Shown: in pieces, positions 1-8,216 of the stretch
Layout: each line of letters starts with the position of its first letter
Position numbering within the stretch: the first letter of the stretch is position 1
NCBI RefSeq assembly: GCF_013184545.1
Contig: NZ_JAAOJA010000003.1
Span: 372,001-436,000 of the forward strand
Source: Pseudomonas tumuqii
GTDB lineage: Bacteria > Pseudomonadota > Gammaproteobacteria > Pseudomonadales > Pseudomonadaceae
Direction of reading: 5' to 3'
DNA: 64,000 nucleotides
Notes under the pieces: generated by a model
Seen by the model: the letters and a program-made list of their open reading frames with translations, nothing else
What the model was told of the DNA's origin: nothing
The model's database searches: none
Program-made: the position numbers and the translations under genes

Positions 1-707
1 ACGATGCGTCGCCCGGCCACCGAGGCGCAGGTGGTCAGGAAGAAGTCGTCAGTGACATCCGTTGGCACCGTCTGGAACAAGCTCCGGCGCAGGGCCTGCA
101 AGCCGCCGTCGGCCGAAGCCATGCAGCCGGTGCGGCTTTCCAGGCGGCGCAGCCAGGACTCGTAGTCGCGGTAGAGCTGGTCGCCGATGGCCAGCGCCTT
201 GCCCGAGGAGAGGATGGCCACATTGCCGGCGGTGGCGCCGACGCACGGATCGGCGAAGGGCGCGACCAGTTGGGCCAGGGTGTCGTCGGTCCACAGGGTG
301 TCGGCATCGCTGAACACCAGGATATCGCCATCGGCCACGGCCACCGCACTGTTCAGTGCGCTGGCCTTGCCGCCGCGCGGCAGGTCCAGCACCTGGACGT
401 CGTCCTGTCCATGGGCCTGGGCGACCTGCCGGGCCAGCGCCACGGTGGCATCACTGGAGCCATCGCTGGCGATGATGATCTGCCGCCGCTCGCGTGGGTA
501 GGCTTGGTCCAGCAGCGAGCGCAGCTTGGTTTCGATATGCCGTTCTTCGTTGTAGGCGGCGACGATCACGCTGACCCGCGGCAGCTGTTCTAGCGCGACG
601 GGTTGCGCGTCACCTTGGAACAGGCCGTAGACGGCCAGCAGGGCGGGGTAGCCCAGGTAGGCAAAGAACGGCAGGAACAGGCACAGCCAGAAAATCGCTT
701 CAGCCAC
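1..707 (-). CDS. Glycosyltransferase family 2, C-terminus beyond window (partial)
   Basis: This reading frame runs off the left edge and starts at a GTG (705-707) that overlaps the stop of the upstream glycosyltransferase gene by 8 bp. Because it has no ATG it is easy to miss. The visible 235 residues begin with a hydrophobic segment (about 5-30) followed by a GT-A fold: VSVIVAAYNEE (about 45-55), SDGSSD (81-86), the metal/nucleotide-binding DAD (134-136) and TDDFF (219-223), which corresponds to the ED acceptor motif. It resembles processive or biofilm-type GT2 enzymes that use nucleotide sugars at the inner membrane. As the last visible gene of the exopolysaccharide operon, it probably adds a sugar to the lipid-linked repeat unit. 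The sugar cannot be told. Confidence 0.85.
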   Translation of the reverse strand, partial: MAEAIFWLCLFLPFFAYLGYPALLAVYGLFQGDAQPVALEQLPRVSVIVAAYNEERHIETKLRSLLDQAYPRERRQIIIASDGSSDATVALARQVAQAHGQDDVQVLDLPRGGKASALNSAVAVADGDILVFSDADTLWTDDTLAQLVAPFADPCVGATAGNVAILSSGKALAIGDQLYRDYESWLRRLESRTGCMASADGGLQALRRSLFQTVPTDVTDDFFLTTCASVAGRRI

Positions 708-1665
708 GGGAAGGCCTCCGTGCGGTCAGATCCATCAGCCCCAGAAGCAGTGCGATACCGGCGACATGCATGCGCAGCCAGTGCAGCACCAAGAGATGCA
801 ACGCCAGTAACGGGCGTTGCCTGTTGTAGCGATAGCGCAAAGTCATCATCAGTGCCGGCAACCAGCCCAGCGCGAACACGCCGGCGGCCACGGCCGGCTG
901 ACCGAGCAGCAGGCAGAGCAGCGCCAGCGCGTCGATCGCCCAGTGCCCGGCCGCCAGCAGCGGGAAGCGCAGCATGCGCAGGCCGACGCTGCCCTTGCGC
1001 AGCAACTGCGCCTGGCTGCTCTGGCGCCAGAGCTCCTTGCCTAGCCATTCACCCCAGCTGCCTTCGAAGCCCCAGTTCAGCACCGTTGGCGTGGGCAGGC
1101 TGAGCAGGCGGGCGCCGGCGCCACCGAGGCGCAGGCTGAGATCCTTGTCCTCGCAGGTGCGCAGGCTTTCGTCGAAGCCGCCGACGCGCTCGAACCAGTG
1201 GCGCTCCAGGCACAGGTTGGCGGTCGGCAGCCAGTCCCGCAGCGCCGGGAGGTTACGCTCGGCGGCCACCCGCTGCAGCCAGGCACGGGCATACCAGGGA
1301 GCCTGCGGCGGTGGCCGGTGAACCAGGCCGAGGACGTCGGCACGATTCGTGGTGCGCACCTCGCGCCACATTTGCAGCCAATCCAAGGGTACCTCCATGT
1401 CGGCATCGAGGAAGGCCAGCCAGTCGCCGCTGGCCGCCGCCGCACCTCGGTTGCGCAGGGCGGCGATGCTCACTCCGGGGCAGTCGAGCACCCGCGCGCC
1501 GAGGCTGCTGGCGAGGGCCTGGCTGCCGTCAATGGAGCCGTTGTCCGGCACTATCAGTTCATACTCCAGCCCGCAGTGCTCGGCTGCGCGTTGTGCGGCG
1601 CTCAGGGTGCGGCTGAGGTGGCCGGCCTCGTTGAGGGTGGGGACTATGATGCTGACCCGGTTCAT
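700..1665 (-). CDS. Glycosyltransferase family 2 with C-terminal membrane helices
   Basis: A 321-residue GT2 enzyme. The N-terminus reads VSIIVPTLNEAG, the donor-binding DAD lies at 87-89 and an ED pair lies at 172-173 (CEDKDLSLRL). From about residue 245 the chain is strongly hydrophobic, with two or three predicted membrane helices anchoring it to the inner membrane. Its ATG overlaps the stop of the O-antigen-ligase-like gene by 4 bp (ATGA), and its own end overlaps the next GT2 gene by 8 bp, so translation is probably coupled throughout. Inferred role: transfer of one sugar during assembly of the exopolysaccharide repeat unit on undecaprenyl diphosphate. Donor and linkage are unknown. Confidence 0.88.
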   Translation of the reverse strand: MNRVSIIVPTLNEAGHLSRTLSAAQRAAEHCGLEYELIVPDNGSIDGSQALASSLGARVLDCPGVSIAALRNRGAAAASGDWLAFLDADMEVPLDWLQMWREVRTTNRADVLGLVHRPPPQAPWYARAWLQRVAAERNLPALRDWLPTANLCLERHWFERVGGFDESLRTCEDKDLSLRLGGAGARLLSLPTPTVLNWGFEGSWGEWLGKELWRQSSQAQLLRKGSVGLRMLRFPLLAAGHWAIDALALLCLLLGQPAVAAGVFALGWLPALMMTLRYRYNRQRPLLALHLLVLHWLRMHVAGIALLLGLMDLTARRPSRG

Positions 1666-3038
1666 GGTCGCTCCCTACCAGCCACCGCGTCGCTGGCCTC
1701 AAGGCGCAGGTAGCTGGCCACGGCAAGCATCACCCACAGGTACTTGTGGCTCGGCACACTGAGGAAAGCCAGGAAGCAGGCCAGCGCTGCGAAGGACAGG
1801 CCCAGGTGGGTGGCCAGCGCTGCCCGTTGCTGATCGCCGCGGCTCAGCCATTGGCGGCGGGCGACCTGGAAGTTGCGCAGGCTGAGCAGCACCAGCCCGA
1901 TGAACAGCAGACCACCCGGCAGACCGACTTCGCTGAGCATGCTCAGGTAGGTGTTGTGCGCTTCGCGGTACAGCTCCTCCGGCAGCGGCCGGTTGGCGAA
2001 GGCGATGGCATAACCGGTCTTGGCGAAGTGCAGGGGGAAGGTGCCGGGGCCGCCGCCGAGCAGGGGGTCCTGCTTGATCATTTCGCCGCCTACCAGCAGG
2101 TAGGAGCTGCGCCGGGCCAGGGAACTGTCGACGTGGGCATTGACCCCGGATTTCAGGCTGGTCAGGGCCTCCAGGCGCTGCACGAAACTGTCCGGCAGCA
2201 GCGAGGGGGCCAGCGGCAGGGTGATCGCCAGGCCGAGGATCAGCCAGCCGAGGTGGCGCGGCAGCAGGAGGCGTTGCAGACTGCTGCGGTAATTCCAGGC
2301 GGCCAGACTGCTGGTCAGCAGCAGCACCAGCAGTCCGGAACGCGAGCCGGTCTGGCCCAGGCCGGCCAGCAGCAGGGTCAGCAGCAGCAGCCAGAACAGC
2401 CGTTGCGGCCAGCGCGGCGCACGCAGCAGCAGGAGTAGCGCCAGCGGAAAGGCAAAGGTGATCAGCAGGGCGAAGTAGTTGGGGTCGGTGAGCAGGCCGG
2501 TGGCGCGCCCGGCGACCTGGTGGCTGGTGGAAACCAGAGCGACTACGCAGGTGCCGGCCACCGACAGCGCCACCAGGCGCGCCAGCATCAGCAGGTCGAG
2601 GTCGCGGCACAGCAGCAGGGTGATGGCGAACAGCACCAGGCCGACGGCCAGCTGGCGCAGGTGCAGCAAGGACAGGCCGGTGTGGCTGCTGAACAGCAGG
2701 CTGAGCAGGTAGCAGCCGAGGAACAGCAACAGCAGCGGCCACAGGTTGCTGCGCAGACGCACCCCCGGCAGCTGATGCAGCAGCAGTTGCAGCGCGACTA
2801 TGGCAATCAGCGCCAGGCCCAGCAGCTTGCTCGCGGTGATGCCGCCACTTTCGGCGAACAGCCCCTCGAGGGGCACCAGGGCGACCAGGCCGAGCACGCC
2901 CCAGGCCGGCCGGCGGTAGAGCACGGCCAGGGCGACCACGCCCGGAATGGCCAGGGGGGCCAGGTAGGGGTGGGGGCTGGCCAGGAGCAACAGGCAGGCC
3001 AGGCTGAGGATCAGGGCTAGGGGCAGAACCAGAGGCAT
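1662..3038 (-). CDS. O-antigen ligase / Wzy-type polysaccharide polymerase family membrane protein
   Basis: A 458-residue, very hydrophobic protein with about eleven or twelve predicted membrane helices and one longer periplasmic loop at about 290-350. The loop carries the GGGPGTFPLHF and AHNTYLSMLSEVGLPG segments typical of the Wzy_C/O-antigen ligase superfamily. Members either polymerise lipid-linked repeat units (Wzy) or ligate polymers (WaaL). Lying beside a Wzz/GumC co-polymerase and a Wza-like exporter, the polymerase role is more likely here. It starts 4 bp downstream of the GT4 gene and overlaps the following GT2 gene by 4 bp. No flippase (Wzx) is visible within the window, so it may be encoded past the left edge. 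Confidence 0.85.
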   Translation of the reverse strand: MPLVLPLALILSLACLLLLASPHPYLAPLAIPGVVALAVLYRRPAWGVLGLVALVPLEGLFAESGGITASKLLGLALIAIVALQLLLHQLPGVRLRSNLWPLLLLFLGCYLLSLLFSSHTGLSLLHLRQLAVGLVLFAITLLLCRDLDLLMLARLVALSVAGTCVVALVSTSHQVAGRATGLLTDPNYFALLITFAFPLALLLLLRAPRWPQRLFWLLLLTLLLAGLGQTGSRSGLLVLLLTSSLAAWNYRSSLQRLLLPRHLGWLILGLAITLPLAPSLLPDSFVQRLEALTSLKSGVNAHVDSSLARRSSYLLVGGEMIKQDPLLGGGPGTFPLHFAKTGYAIAFANRPLPEELYREAHNTYLSMLSEVGLPGGLLFIGLVLLSLRNFQVARRQWLSRGDQQRAALATHLGLSFAALACFLAFLSVPSHKYLWVMLAVASYLRLEASDAVAGRERP

Positions 3039-3042
3039 CGCA

Positions 3043-4152
3043 TCACCCTCCGACCGCGTTGCGGTACAACTGACGCCAGCGTTCGGCCTGGGCCGGCAGG
3101 TGGTAATGGCTGAGCTGGGTGAGCCTGGCCTGGGTGGTCAGCGTCCGGCGCAGTTCCTGGCTGAGCAGCAGGCATTCCACCTGGGCGGCCAGCTCGGCGA
3201 GCTCGCCGGGTGGGCTGAGCAGGCCGGAGACTTCATGGCTGAGCACGTCGGGAATGCCGCCGACAGCGAAGGCGGCTACCGCTACTCCGGCCTGCATGGC
3301 CTCCAGCAGTACCATCGGCGTGCCTTCCGTGCGCGAGCTGATGACCAGCACGTCGAGGGCACGCAGCCAGGCCGGCATATCCTCCTGATAGCCCGGCAGA
3401 CCGATGCGCTCGTGCAGCCCGGCGGCGTCGATGCATTCCTGAAGTTCGCCGCGCTGCGGGCCTTCACCGAGCAGCACGGCATGCAGTTCGGGTTGGCGTC
3501 GGCACAGCTCGATGGCCAGTTTGACGAACAGATCCGGGCCTTTTTCGGCACTGAGGCGGCCGACGAAACCGATCAGCGGCGCGGCGGGAGCCGCAGCAGG
3601 ACGTTCATGCTGAGCCTCCGGTGCTGACGGCAGGCCGTTGGGAATCACATGCAGCTTGTCGGCACGGACGCCAGCCTGGCTGTGCAACCGGGCGATGCTG
3701 CCGGCCACGCAGGCCACCGCCCGCACCTGCGGGGTGCGGCACAGCTGCAGGCTGAGCCAGGTATACAGACGCTGCTTGTGGCTGCGCGGAGTGAAACCGT
3801 GCTGGGTGGTGACCAGTGGCAGGCCGAAGCGCATCGCGCTCAGCCAGCCATAGAGCAGGCCCTTGAAACCATGCCCGTTGAGCAGCACCGGCTCGGCGTC
3901 GGGCTGCTGCAGGGTCTGCCACAGGCTACCCAGGTTGGCACAACGGGTCAGCTCCACGCCGGCCTTGCGAAAGCGCTCGGCCAGCTCCTCCGGACCGTTC
4001 AGCAACAGCACGCGGTGTTGCCCAGGGGCGTGCAAGCAATGCTCGAGCAGCATCCGCTCCAGGCCGTAGAAACCGCCGCTGCTGAGCAAGTGGGCGACCC
4101 GCAACGGGGATTTCCCGCGGGTGCTCAGTCGCTGACCCAATACCGGATCCAT
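3043..4152 (-). CDS. Glycosyltransferase family 4 (GT-B fold)
   Basis: A 369-residue retaining glycosyltransferase of the GT1/GT4 type. The N-terminal half begins RVAHLLSSGGFYGLERML. The C-terminal donor domain shows GFVGRLSAEKG (195-205) and the EX7E motif in SSRTEGTPMVLLEA (E276 and E284). These features place it in the cytoplasm or on the inner leaflet of the inner membrane, adding a sugar to a lipid-linked intermediate. The ATG at 4152 lies inside the end of the chain-length gene (28 bp overlap), which suggests coupled translation. No better start was seen. Donor sugar unknown. Confidence 0.88.
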   Translation of the reverse strand: MDPVLGQRLSTRGKSPLRVAHLLSSGGFYGLERMLLEHCLHAPGQHRVLLLNGPEELAERFRKAGVELTRCANLGSLWQTLQQPDAEPVLLNGHGFKGLLYGWLSAMRFGLPLVTTQHGFTPRSHKQRLYTWLSLQLCRTPQVRAVACVAGSIARLHSQAGVRADKLHVIPNGLPSAPEAQHERPAAAPAAPLIGFVGRLSAEKGPDLFVKLAIELCRRQPELHAVLLGEGPQRGELQECIDAAGLHERIGLPGYQEDMPAWLRALDVLVISSRTEGTPMVLLEAMQAGVAVAAFAVGGIPDVLSHEVSGLLSPPGELAELAAQVECLLLSQELRRTLTTQARLTQLSHYHLPAQAERWRQLYRNAVGG

Positions 4153-5720
4153 GGCAGACTCCCGGGTTTATGCGGATTGGGCAAGGTAGCTTGCTCGGCA
4201 TTGATGGTCATCAGCACGGGCAGGTCAAGCTGCTGCTGGATCTGCGCCGGATGCTTGAAGCGGTGGTCGAAGAACTCGCGGATATAGCCGATGGCGATCG
4301 CCAGCAGCAACGCGGTGAGCAGCCCCAGGGGAATGATCAGCATCGGTTGGGGAAAGCTCGCCTCGGTGGGCTCGAAGGGCCGGCTGAGGACGCGGGCGTT
4401 GGACAGCCCACCGTCCAGCAGGCTGCGACTGCGGCTTTCCTCATAGCGCTGGGTGTAGGTGAAGAAGGCCTGGTGCAGCGCTTCGATCTCGGTGTTGAGC
4501 TGGCGCAGGGTGCTCTGCACGTTCTGCAGTTCGTGGATACGCGCCTTGTACTCGTCGATCCGCGCGGTCTTCTGGGTGATCACCCCGGCGATGATATCCA
4601 GCGCTTTCTGCCGTTCACTGATGCGGTTACTAACCACCTGGAGGAACTGCTTGCGGGTGCGGTCGGCCTGCGCATAGAGGATCTTCATCGGCACGCTGTC
4701 GTGGCGGTAGATGTCGCCCTCGTAGCCGTACTGGCTGATCTGTTCGACCACCCGCTCGCCCAGCTGGCGGATCTCACGGTCCTCGAAGGCGACGTTATCG
4801 ATGGTGTTGGCAAAGGTGAAGGGGAAACTGTAGTCGCTCAACTTCGCCTTGCGTGCCACGGCCAGGCTTTTCTGCAGGTAGTCAAGCCAGCGCTGGTTTT
4901 CCAGCTGGCGGTCGCGGTACTGGTTGAGCGCCTGCTTGTCCAGGTTGATGGCATTGAGGTTGAAGGTGATTTCCTCCTCGGGGTTGGCCGCCTGGGTCTG
5001 CTCGAGCAGAGCCAACCGCTGGCCCTCGAGGTTGCCCAGACGCTTCTGGTACTGGACCTTCTTCTGTTCGTAGAAGGCTTCCGGCAGGTCGTTGGAGTGC
5101 AGCTCGTGACGCTGGACCAGGTAGTTGTCGAGCAAGCGGTTGACGATCAGGGTGCCGAGAGCCGGGTCGCTGGCTGTGTAGTGCACGGTGATGACGTTGG
5201 AGCCGGGTACCGGCGAAATCTCCAGATCTTCCAGGATCTGCAGGGTCAGCTGGTCCAGGCGGGTGTCGCGCACAGGGTCGGCCTCCAGGCCCAGGGCGCT
5301 GCGCAGCGGGTTGAACACATGCTCCTGCAGGGGAGTGATCAGATAGTCGCGCAGCACGCTGTCCTCGTCCTGGAAATAACCCTCCTGGTGCATCTTGTCG
5401 AGGGTGTCGCGGACCAGGTCCGGTGAGCGCAGGATGCTGCTCTCGGTTTCCATGTCGGCCAGGGTGGGAGGCAGGAACCTGTCGGTATTCTGCAGCAGGC
5501 TGGCGCTGCCAGTGTCCGCCTGGGGCAGCTTCTTCGACTGCACCATGACTTGCGCATTGATGTCGAACGACTGCTTGAGCAGCAATGGCAGCAGCAGAGT
5601 GATGGCGGCGAACACCAGGAACACCCGCTTGATCAGTCGACGGTTGGCGAACAGCGTGCGGAAGAACTCATGCAGATAGTTTTCGCTCTTCAGGTGGTTT
5701 TCGCTCTCGATGGTGTACAT
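4125..5720 (-). CDS. Polysaccharide co-polymerase, Wzz/GumC family
   Basis: A 531-residue protein with the classic PCP layout: a short cytoplasmic N-terminus, membrane helix 1 at about 33-50, a long periplasmic region rich in coiled-coil stretches (about 200-430), and membrane helix 2 at about 459-480 preceded by a proline-rich stretch (SRPFEPTEASFPQP). About 50 cytoplasmic residues follow. It lacks the fused tyrosine-kinase domain of Wzc. The nucleotide-binding partner is the separate gene at 6753-7424, as in Gram-positive CpsC/CpsD pairs. Role: controls chain length and couples polymerisation to export. Its ATG lies 2 nt after the stop of the lipoprotein export gene. Confidence 0.92.
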   Translation of the reverse strand: MYTIESENHLKSENYLHEFFRTLFANRRLIKRVFLVFAAITLLLPLLLKQSFDINAQVMVQSKKLPQADTGSASLLQNTDRFLPPTLADMETESSILRSPDLVRDTLDKMHQEGYFQDEDSVLRDYLITPLQEHVFNPLRSALGLEADPVRDTRLDQLTLQILEDLEISPVPGSNVITVHYTASDPALGTLIVNRLLDNYLVQRHELHSNDLPEAFYEQKKVQYQKRLGNLEGQRLALLEQTQAANPEEEITFNLNAINLDKQALNQYRDRQLENQRWLDYLQKSLAVARKAKLSDYSFPFTFANTIDNVAFEDREIRQLGERVVEQISQYGYEGDIYRHDSVPMKILYAQADRTRKQFLQVVSNRISERQKALDIIAGVITQKTARIDEYKARIHELQNVQSTLRQLNTEIEALHQAFFTYTQRYEESRSRSLLDGGLSNARVLSRPFEPTEASFPQPMLIIPLGLLTALLLAIAIGYIREFFDHRFKHPAQIQQQLDLPVLMTINAEQATLPNPHKPGSLPWIRYWVSD

Positions 5721-5722
5721 GG

Positions 5723-6730
5723 CTAGTTATCCTCCTCCTTGTTGTCGACCCGGTAGGAGAAGCCGAAGTTGAAGCCGCTGAAGAGCACCACATCGGCCAG
5801 TTGGCGGGCGGTGTCGCCGGCCTTGGCCAGACCGGTCCTGGGCACGAAGAGCAGGTCGTCGGGCTGCAGGTAGGCCATGCTGGCGGCATTGTCCTTGAGC
5901 AGGGCCTTGACGTCGTAGGTGCGCGCCAGCACCTGGTCGCCCTGGCGATGCAGGATCAGCACCGAGTCCAGCGCGGCGGTGGTCGGGTTATGCCCACTGG
6001 CCAGGGTCAGTGCCTCCAGCACCGAGATCGGCCGGCGCACCGGGTAGGCCCCGGGCTTGCCGACTTCGCCGAGAATATAGACCTCGTTGGCGGTGGTGGA
6101 CTTGAGCAGCACGTCGACCTGGATCGGCCCCACCTCCTTGAGGTAGCGCTCGTTCAGGCGCTTCTGCAGCTCCTCCCGGGTCATTCCACCGAGCTGCATG
6201 CTGCTGAGCATCGGGAAGCTGGCGCTGCCGTCATTGCCGACGGTGATCTCCCGGCTCATGCCGGTACTTGGGCTGAACAGGGTGTCGCGCAGGCGCTGCG
6301 CGCGGGTTTGCGCCTTGGGCACGGAAAGCGTGATCAAGGGCGTATTGAGGATGCCCTTGTAACGCTCGATCAGGGCCGCCTGAGCTTCCTCGACGGTCAG
6401 CCCGGCGACCTGCATGGAGCCGACGTACTCCAGGTTGATGCGGCCGTCGGGCATTACCGTCTTGATTCCGGTGAGGCCCTTGGCGGTGAGGAACTGGAGC
6501 TCCAGAGAGTCGCCGTTCTGGATGCGGTAGGCCTCGGGTGAATCCATCTCGATATGGAAGATTACGTCGAGCACGTCCTGTGGCCTGAGCACCTGGGTGA
6601 TCGGAATGATTTCGCTCTGCGTGGCCTGCGCCTCGGGCGCGGTGAGGATGCGGGCGGGAATCGAGCGGCTGGTTTCCTGGTTACTGCAGCCGACCAGAGC
6701 GGCGAGCAGGAGAAGCGGTAAATACTTCAT
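5723..6730 (-). CDS. Polysaccharide export outer-membrane lipoprotein (Wza/GumB-like)
   Basis: The start is set at the ATG at 6730 because it gives a lipoprotein signal peptide with lipobox LVGC (Cys15). The upstream extension of the open frame is not protein-like. The mature protein has an N-terminal Poly_export/PES region (RPQDVLDVIFHIEM, then DGRINLEYVGSMQVAGLTVEEA) and a later SLBB-type segment (VYILGEVGKPGAYPV). It forms the outer-membrane exit channel for the polymer, working with the adjacent GumC-like protein. At 335 residues it is close to Wza-family length. It lies 22 nt downstream of the ATPase gene in the same operon. Confidence 0.92.
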   Translation of the reverse strand: MKYLPLLLLAALVGCSNQETSRSIPARILTAPEAQATQSEIIPITQVLRPQDVLDVIFHIEMDSPEAYRIQNGDSLELQFLTAKGLTGIKTVMPDGRINLEYVGSMQVAGLTVEEAQAALIERYKGILNTPLITLSVPKAQTRAQRLRDTLFSPSTGMSREITVGNDGSASFPMLSSMQLGGMTREELQKRLNERYLKEVGPIQVDVLLKSTTANEVYILGEVGKPGAYPVRRPISVLEALTLASGHNPTTAALDSVLILHRQGDQVLARTYDVKALLKDNAASMAYLQPDDLLFVPRTGLAKAGDTARQLADVVLFSGFNFGFSYRVDNKEEDN

Positions 6731-6752
6731 GGCGAGCGTCCTGTCTGCGTGA

Positions 6753-7424
6753 TCAGAGAAGGTTGTAGAGCCACTGCGGCAAGTAGAGCTTGCGCGCGTA
6801 GAACACACTACCGAGCAGGGTGGCATTGGCCTGCTGCAGGCGCTGCACGGCAGCCTGGGCGACTTCCCAGCGGGTCGCTTCGGCGCGGATCACCAGGATC
6901 ACCCCATCGACCATGGCGGCCAGACTGGTGGCGCTGTTGCCGCTGTAGACCGCCTCAGCATCGATCACCACGAAGCGGTAGTGGGCACTCAGGCAGGCCA
7001 GCAGCCACTGCATGTCCTCGGTGGTGAAGTGTCCGGCCACTTGGGACGGGTGGCCGAGGGGGAGTAGGTCGAACGGCAGGTCGGGCACGCGCTGCACGCA
7101 ATCGGCCAGGCGCTCCTCCGGCTGCTCGCTTTGCAGCAGCTCGAACAGGCCTTCGTCGGCTGCCATGCCCATGCGCGTGCTGAACCCGGTGGCCGAGGGG
7201 TCGGCGTCCACCAGCAGGACCTTGCCCTTGGCCGCCTTGGCCAGTTGCTTGGCTAGGCAGATGGCGCTGGTGGTGGTGCCGCAACCGCTGGTCGGTGCTG
7301 TCAGCAGGATGACCTGGCAGTCCTGGTCGAGCACTGTAGCCGCCAGGTTGACTTCGCTGGGGCTGAGGACGCGCTTGTCCTGCTCCAGCAACAGTGTGGT
7401 CTCCTCCGAACGGAGCATGTTCAT
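6753..7424 (-). CDS. CpsD/CapB-like ParA-type ATPase with degenerate Walker A
   Basis: A 223-residue P-loop protein of the MinD/ParA-related bacterial tyrosine-kinase group that partners Wzz/GumC proteins. The deviant Walker A' motif LLVDADPSATG (about 70-80) is intact. The Walker A reads APTSGCGTTTS (43-53), so the invariant GKT/S lysine is Thr50. Three tyrosines lie in the last 15 residues (FYARKLYLPQWLY), reminiscent of the C-terminal Tyr cluster of BY-kinases but sparse. Family knowledge says such proteins gate export by phosphorylation cycles. With the lysine missing, this one may bind nucleotide weakly or act as a structural partner. Stop and start spacing place it in the same operon. 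Confidence 0.85.
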   Translation of the reverse strand: MNMLRSEETTLLLEQDKRVLSPSEVNLAATVLDQDCQVILLTAPTSGCGTTTSAICLAKQLAKAAKGKVLLVDADPSATGFSTRMGMAADEGLFELLQSEQPEERLADCVQRVPDLPFDLLPLGHPSQVAGHFTTEDMQWLLACLSAHYRFVVIDAEAVYSGNSATSLAAMVDGVILVIRAEATRWEVAQAAVQRLQQANATLLGSVFYARKLYLPQWLYNLL

Positions 7425-7469
7425 GGTGGTGACTCCCTGATCTGCTTTACGGCGTGAGGTTGATGGGGC

Positions 7470-8216
7470 TCAGCTGGCACCATGGCCGCTGAATACCTTG
7501 AAAGGGGTAAGTAACAGGATTTTCAAATCCAGCCAGAGGCTCTGCTCGGCGATGTAGCGGAGATCCAGCGCCACTCGTTGGTCGAAGTCGATATCGCTGC
7601 GCCCGGAGATCTGCCAGAGGCCAGTCATGCCGGGGTAGATGCTCAGTCGCGAAAGATGCTGGTCTTCGTAGCAGTAGGCGTTGAACGAGGTGGGACGGGG
7701 GCCCACCAGGCGCATGTCGCCGACGATCACGTTGAACAGGTTGGGCAGCTCGTCCAGGCTGCTGCGCCGCAGCCAGCGGCCGAGTGGCGTGACGCGCGGA
7801 TCCTTGTCGATCTTGAAGTCGATAGCATTGGCGCCGTGTTTGTTCAGGTGGCGCACGGACTCCTTGAGTGCTTCGGCGTTGGCTACCATGGTGCGGAACT
7901 TGCACATGCCGAAACAGCGCCCGCGATAGCCGGTGCGCTGCTGGATGAACAGGACCGGCCCCGGGCTGTCCAGTTTGACGGCCAAGGCCAGAGCCAGCAG
8001 CAGAGGCGAGAGCAATACCAGCAACACCAGCGCCCCTAGGCAGGCAACCACGCGATTGGTCCGCGACAGGGTCCAGGGTCGAGCGCCGGGGCGGCCGGTG
8101 ATCCAGCCGCGCCCTTGCCGGTGGATCGCGGCATCGATCCGTATGCGATGACTGGGGTCCAGGCGTTTGTCGAGACGCAGTTCGTCGAGTACCGCACCTT
8201 CTGGATGGCCGCTCAT
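7470..8216 (-). CDS. Undecaprenyl-phosphate sugar phosphotransferase (WcaJ/PglC-type PGT)
   Basis: A 248-residue initiating phosphoglycosyl transferase. A hydrophobic re-entrant or membrane helix (about 55-80) is followed by DSPGPVLFIQQRTG (83-96), KFRTM (106-110) and SSLDELPNLFNV (152-163), in which Asp155-Glu156 match the catalytic dyad of the family, then GDMRLVGPRP. It transfers a sugar-1-phosphate from a UDP-sugar to undecaprenyl phosphate and so starts the repeat unit. It lacks the four-helix N-terminal domain and CoA-binding-like domain of full-length WcaJ. Its ATG overlaps the stop of the epimerase gene by 4 bp. About 45 nt separate it from the ATPase gene. Confidence 0.93.
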   Translation of the reverse strand: MSGHPEGAVLDELRLDKRLDPSHRIRIDAAIHRQGRGWITGRPGARPWTLSRTNRVVACLGALVLLVLLSPLLLALALAVKLDSPGPVLFIQQRTGYRGRCFGMCKFRTMVANAEALKESVRHLNKHGANAIDFKIDKDPRVTPLGRWLRRSSLDELPNLFNVIVGDMRLVGPRPTSFNAYCYEDQHLSRLSIYPGMTGLWQISGRSDIDFDQRVALDLRYIAEQSLWLDLKILLLTPFKVFSGHGAS

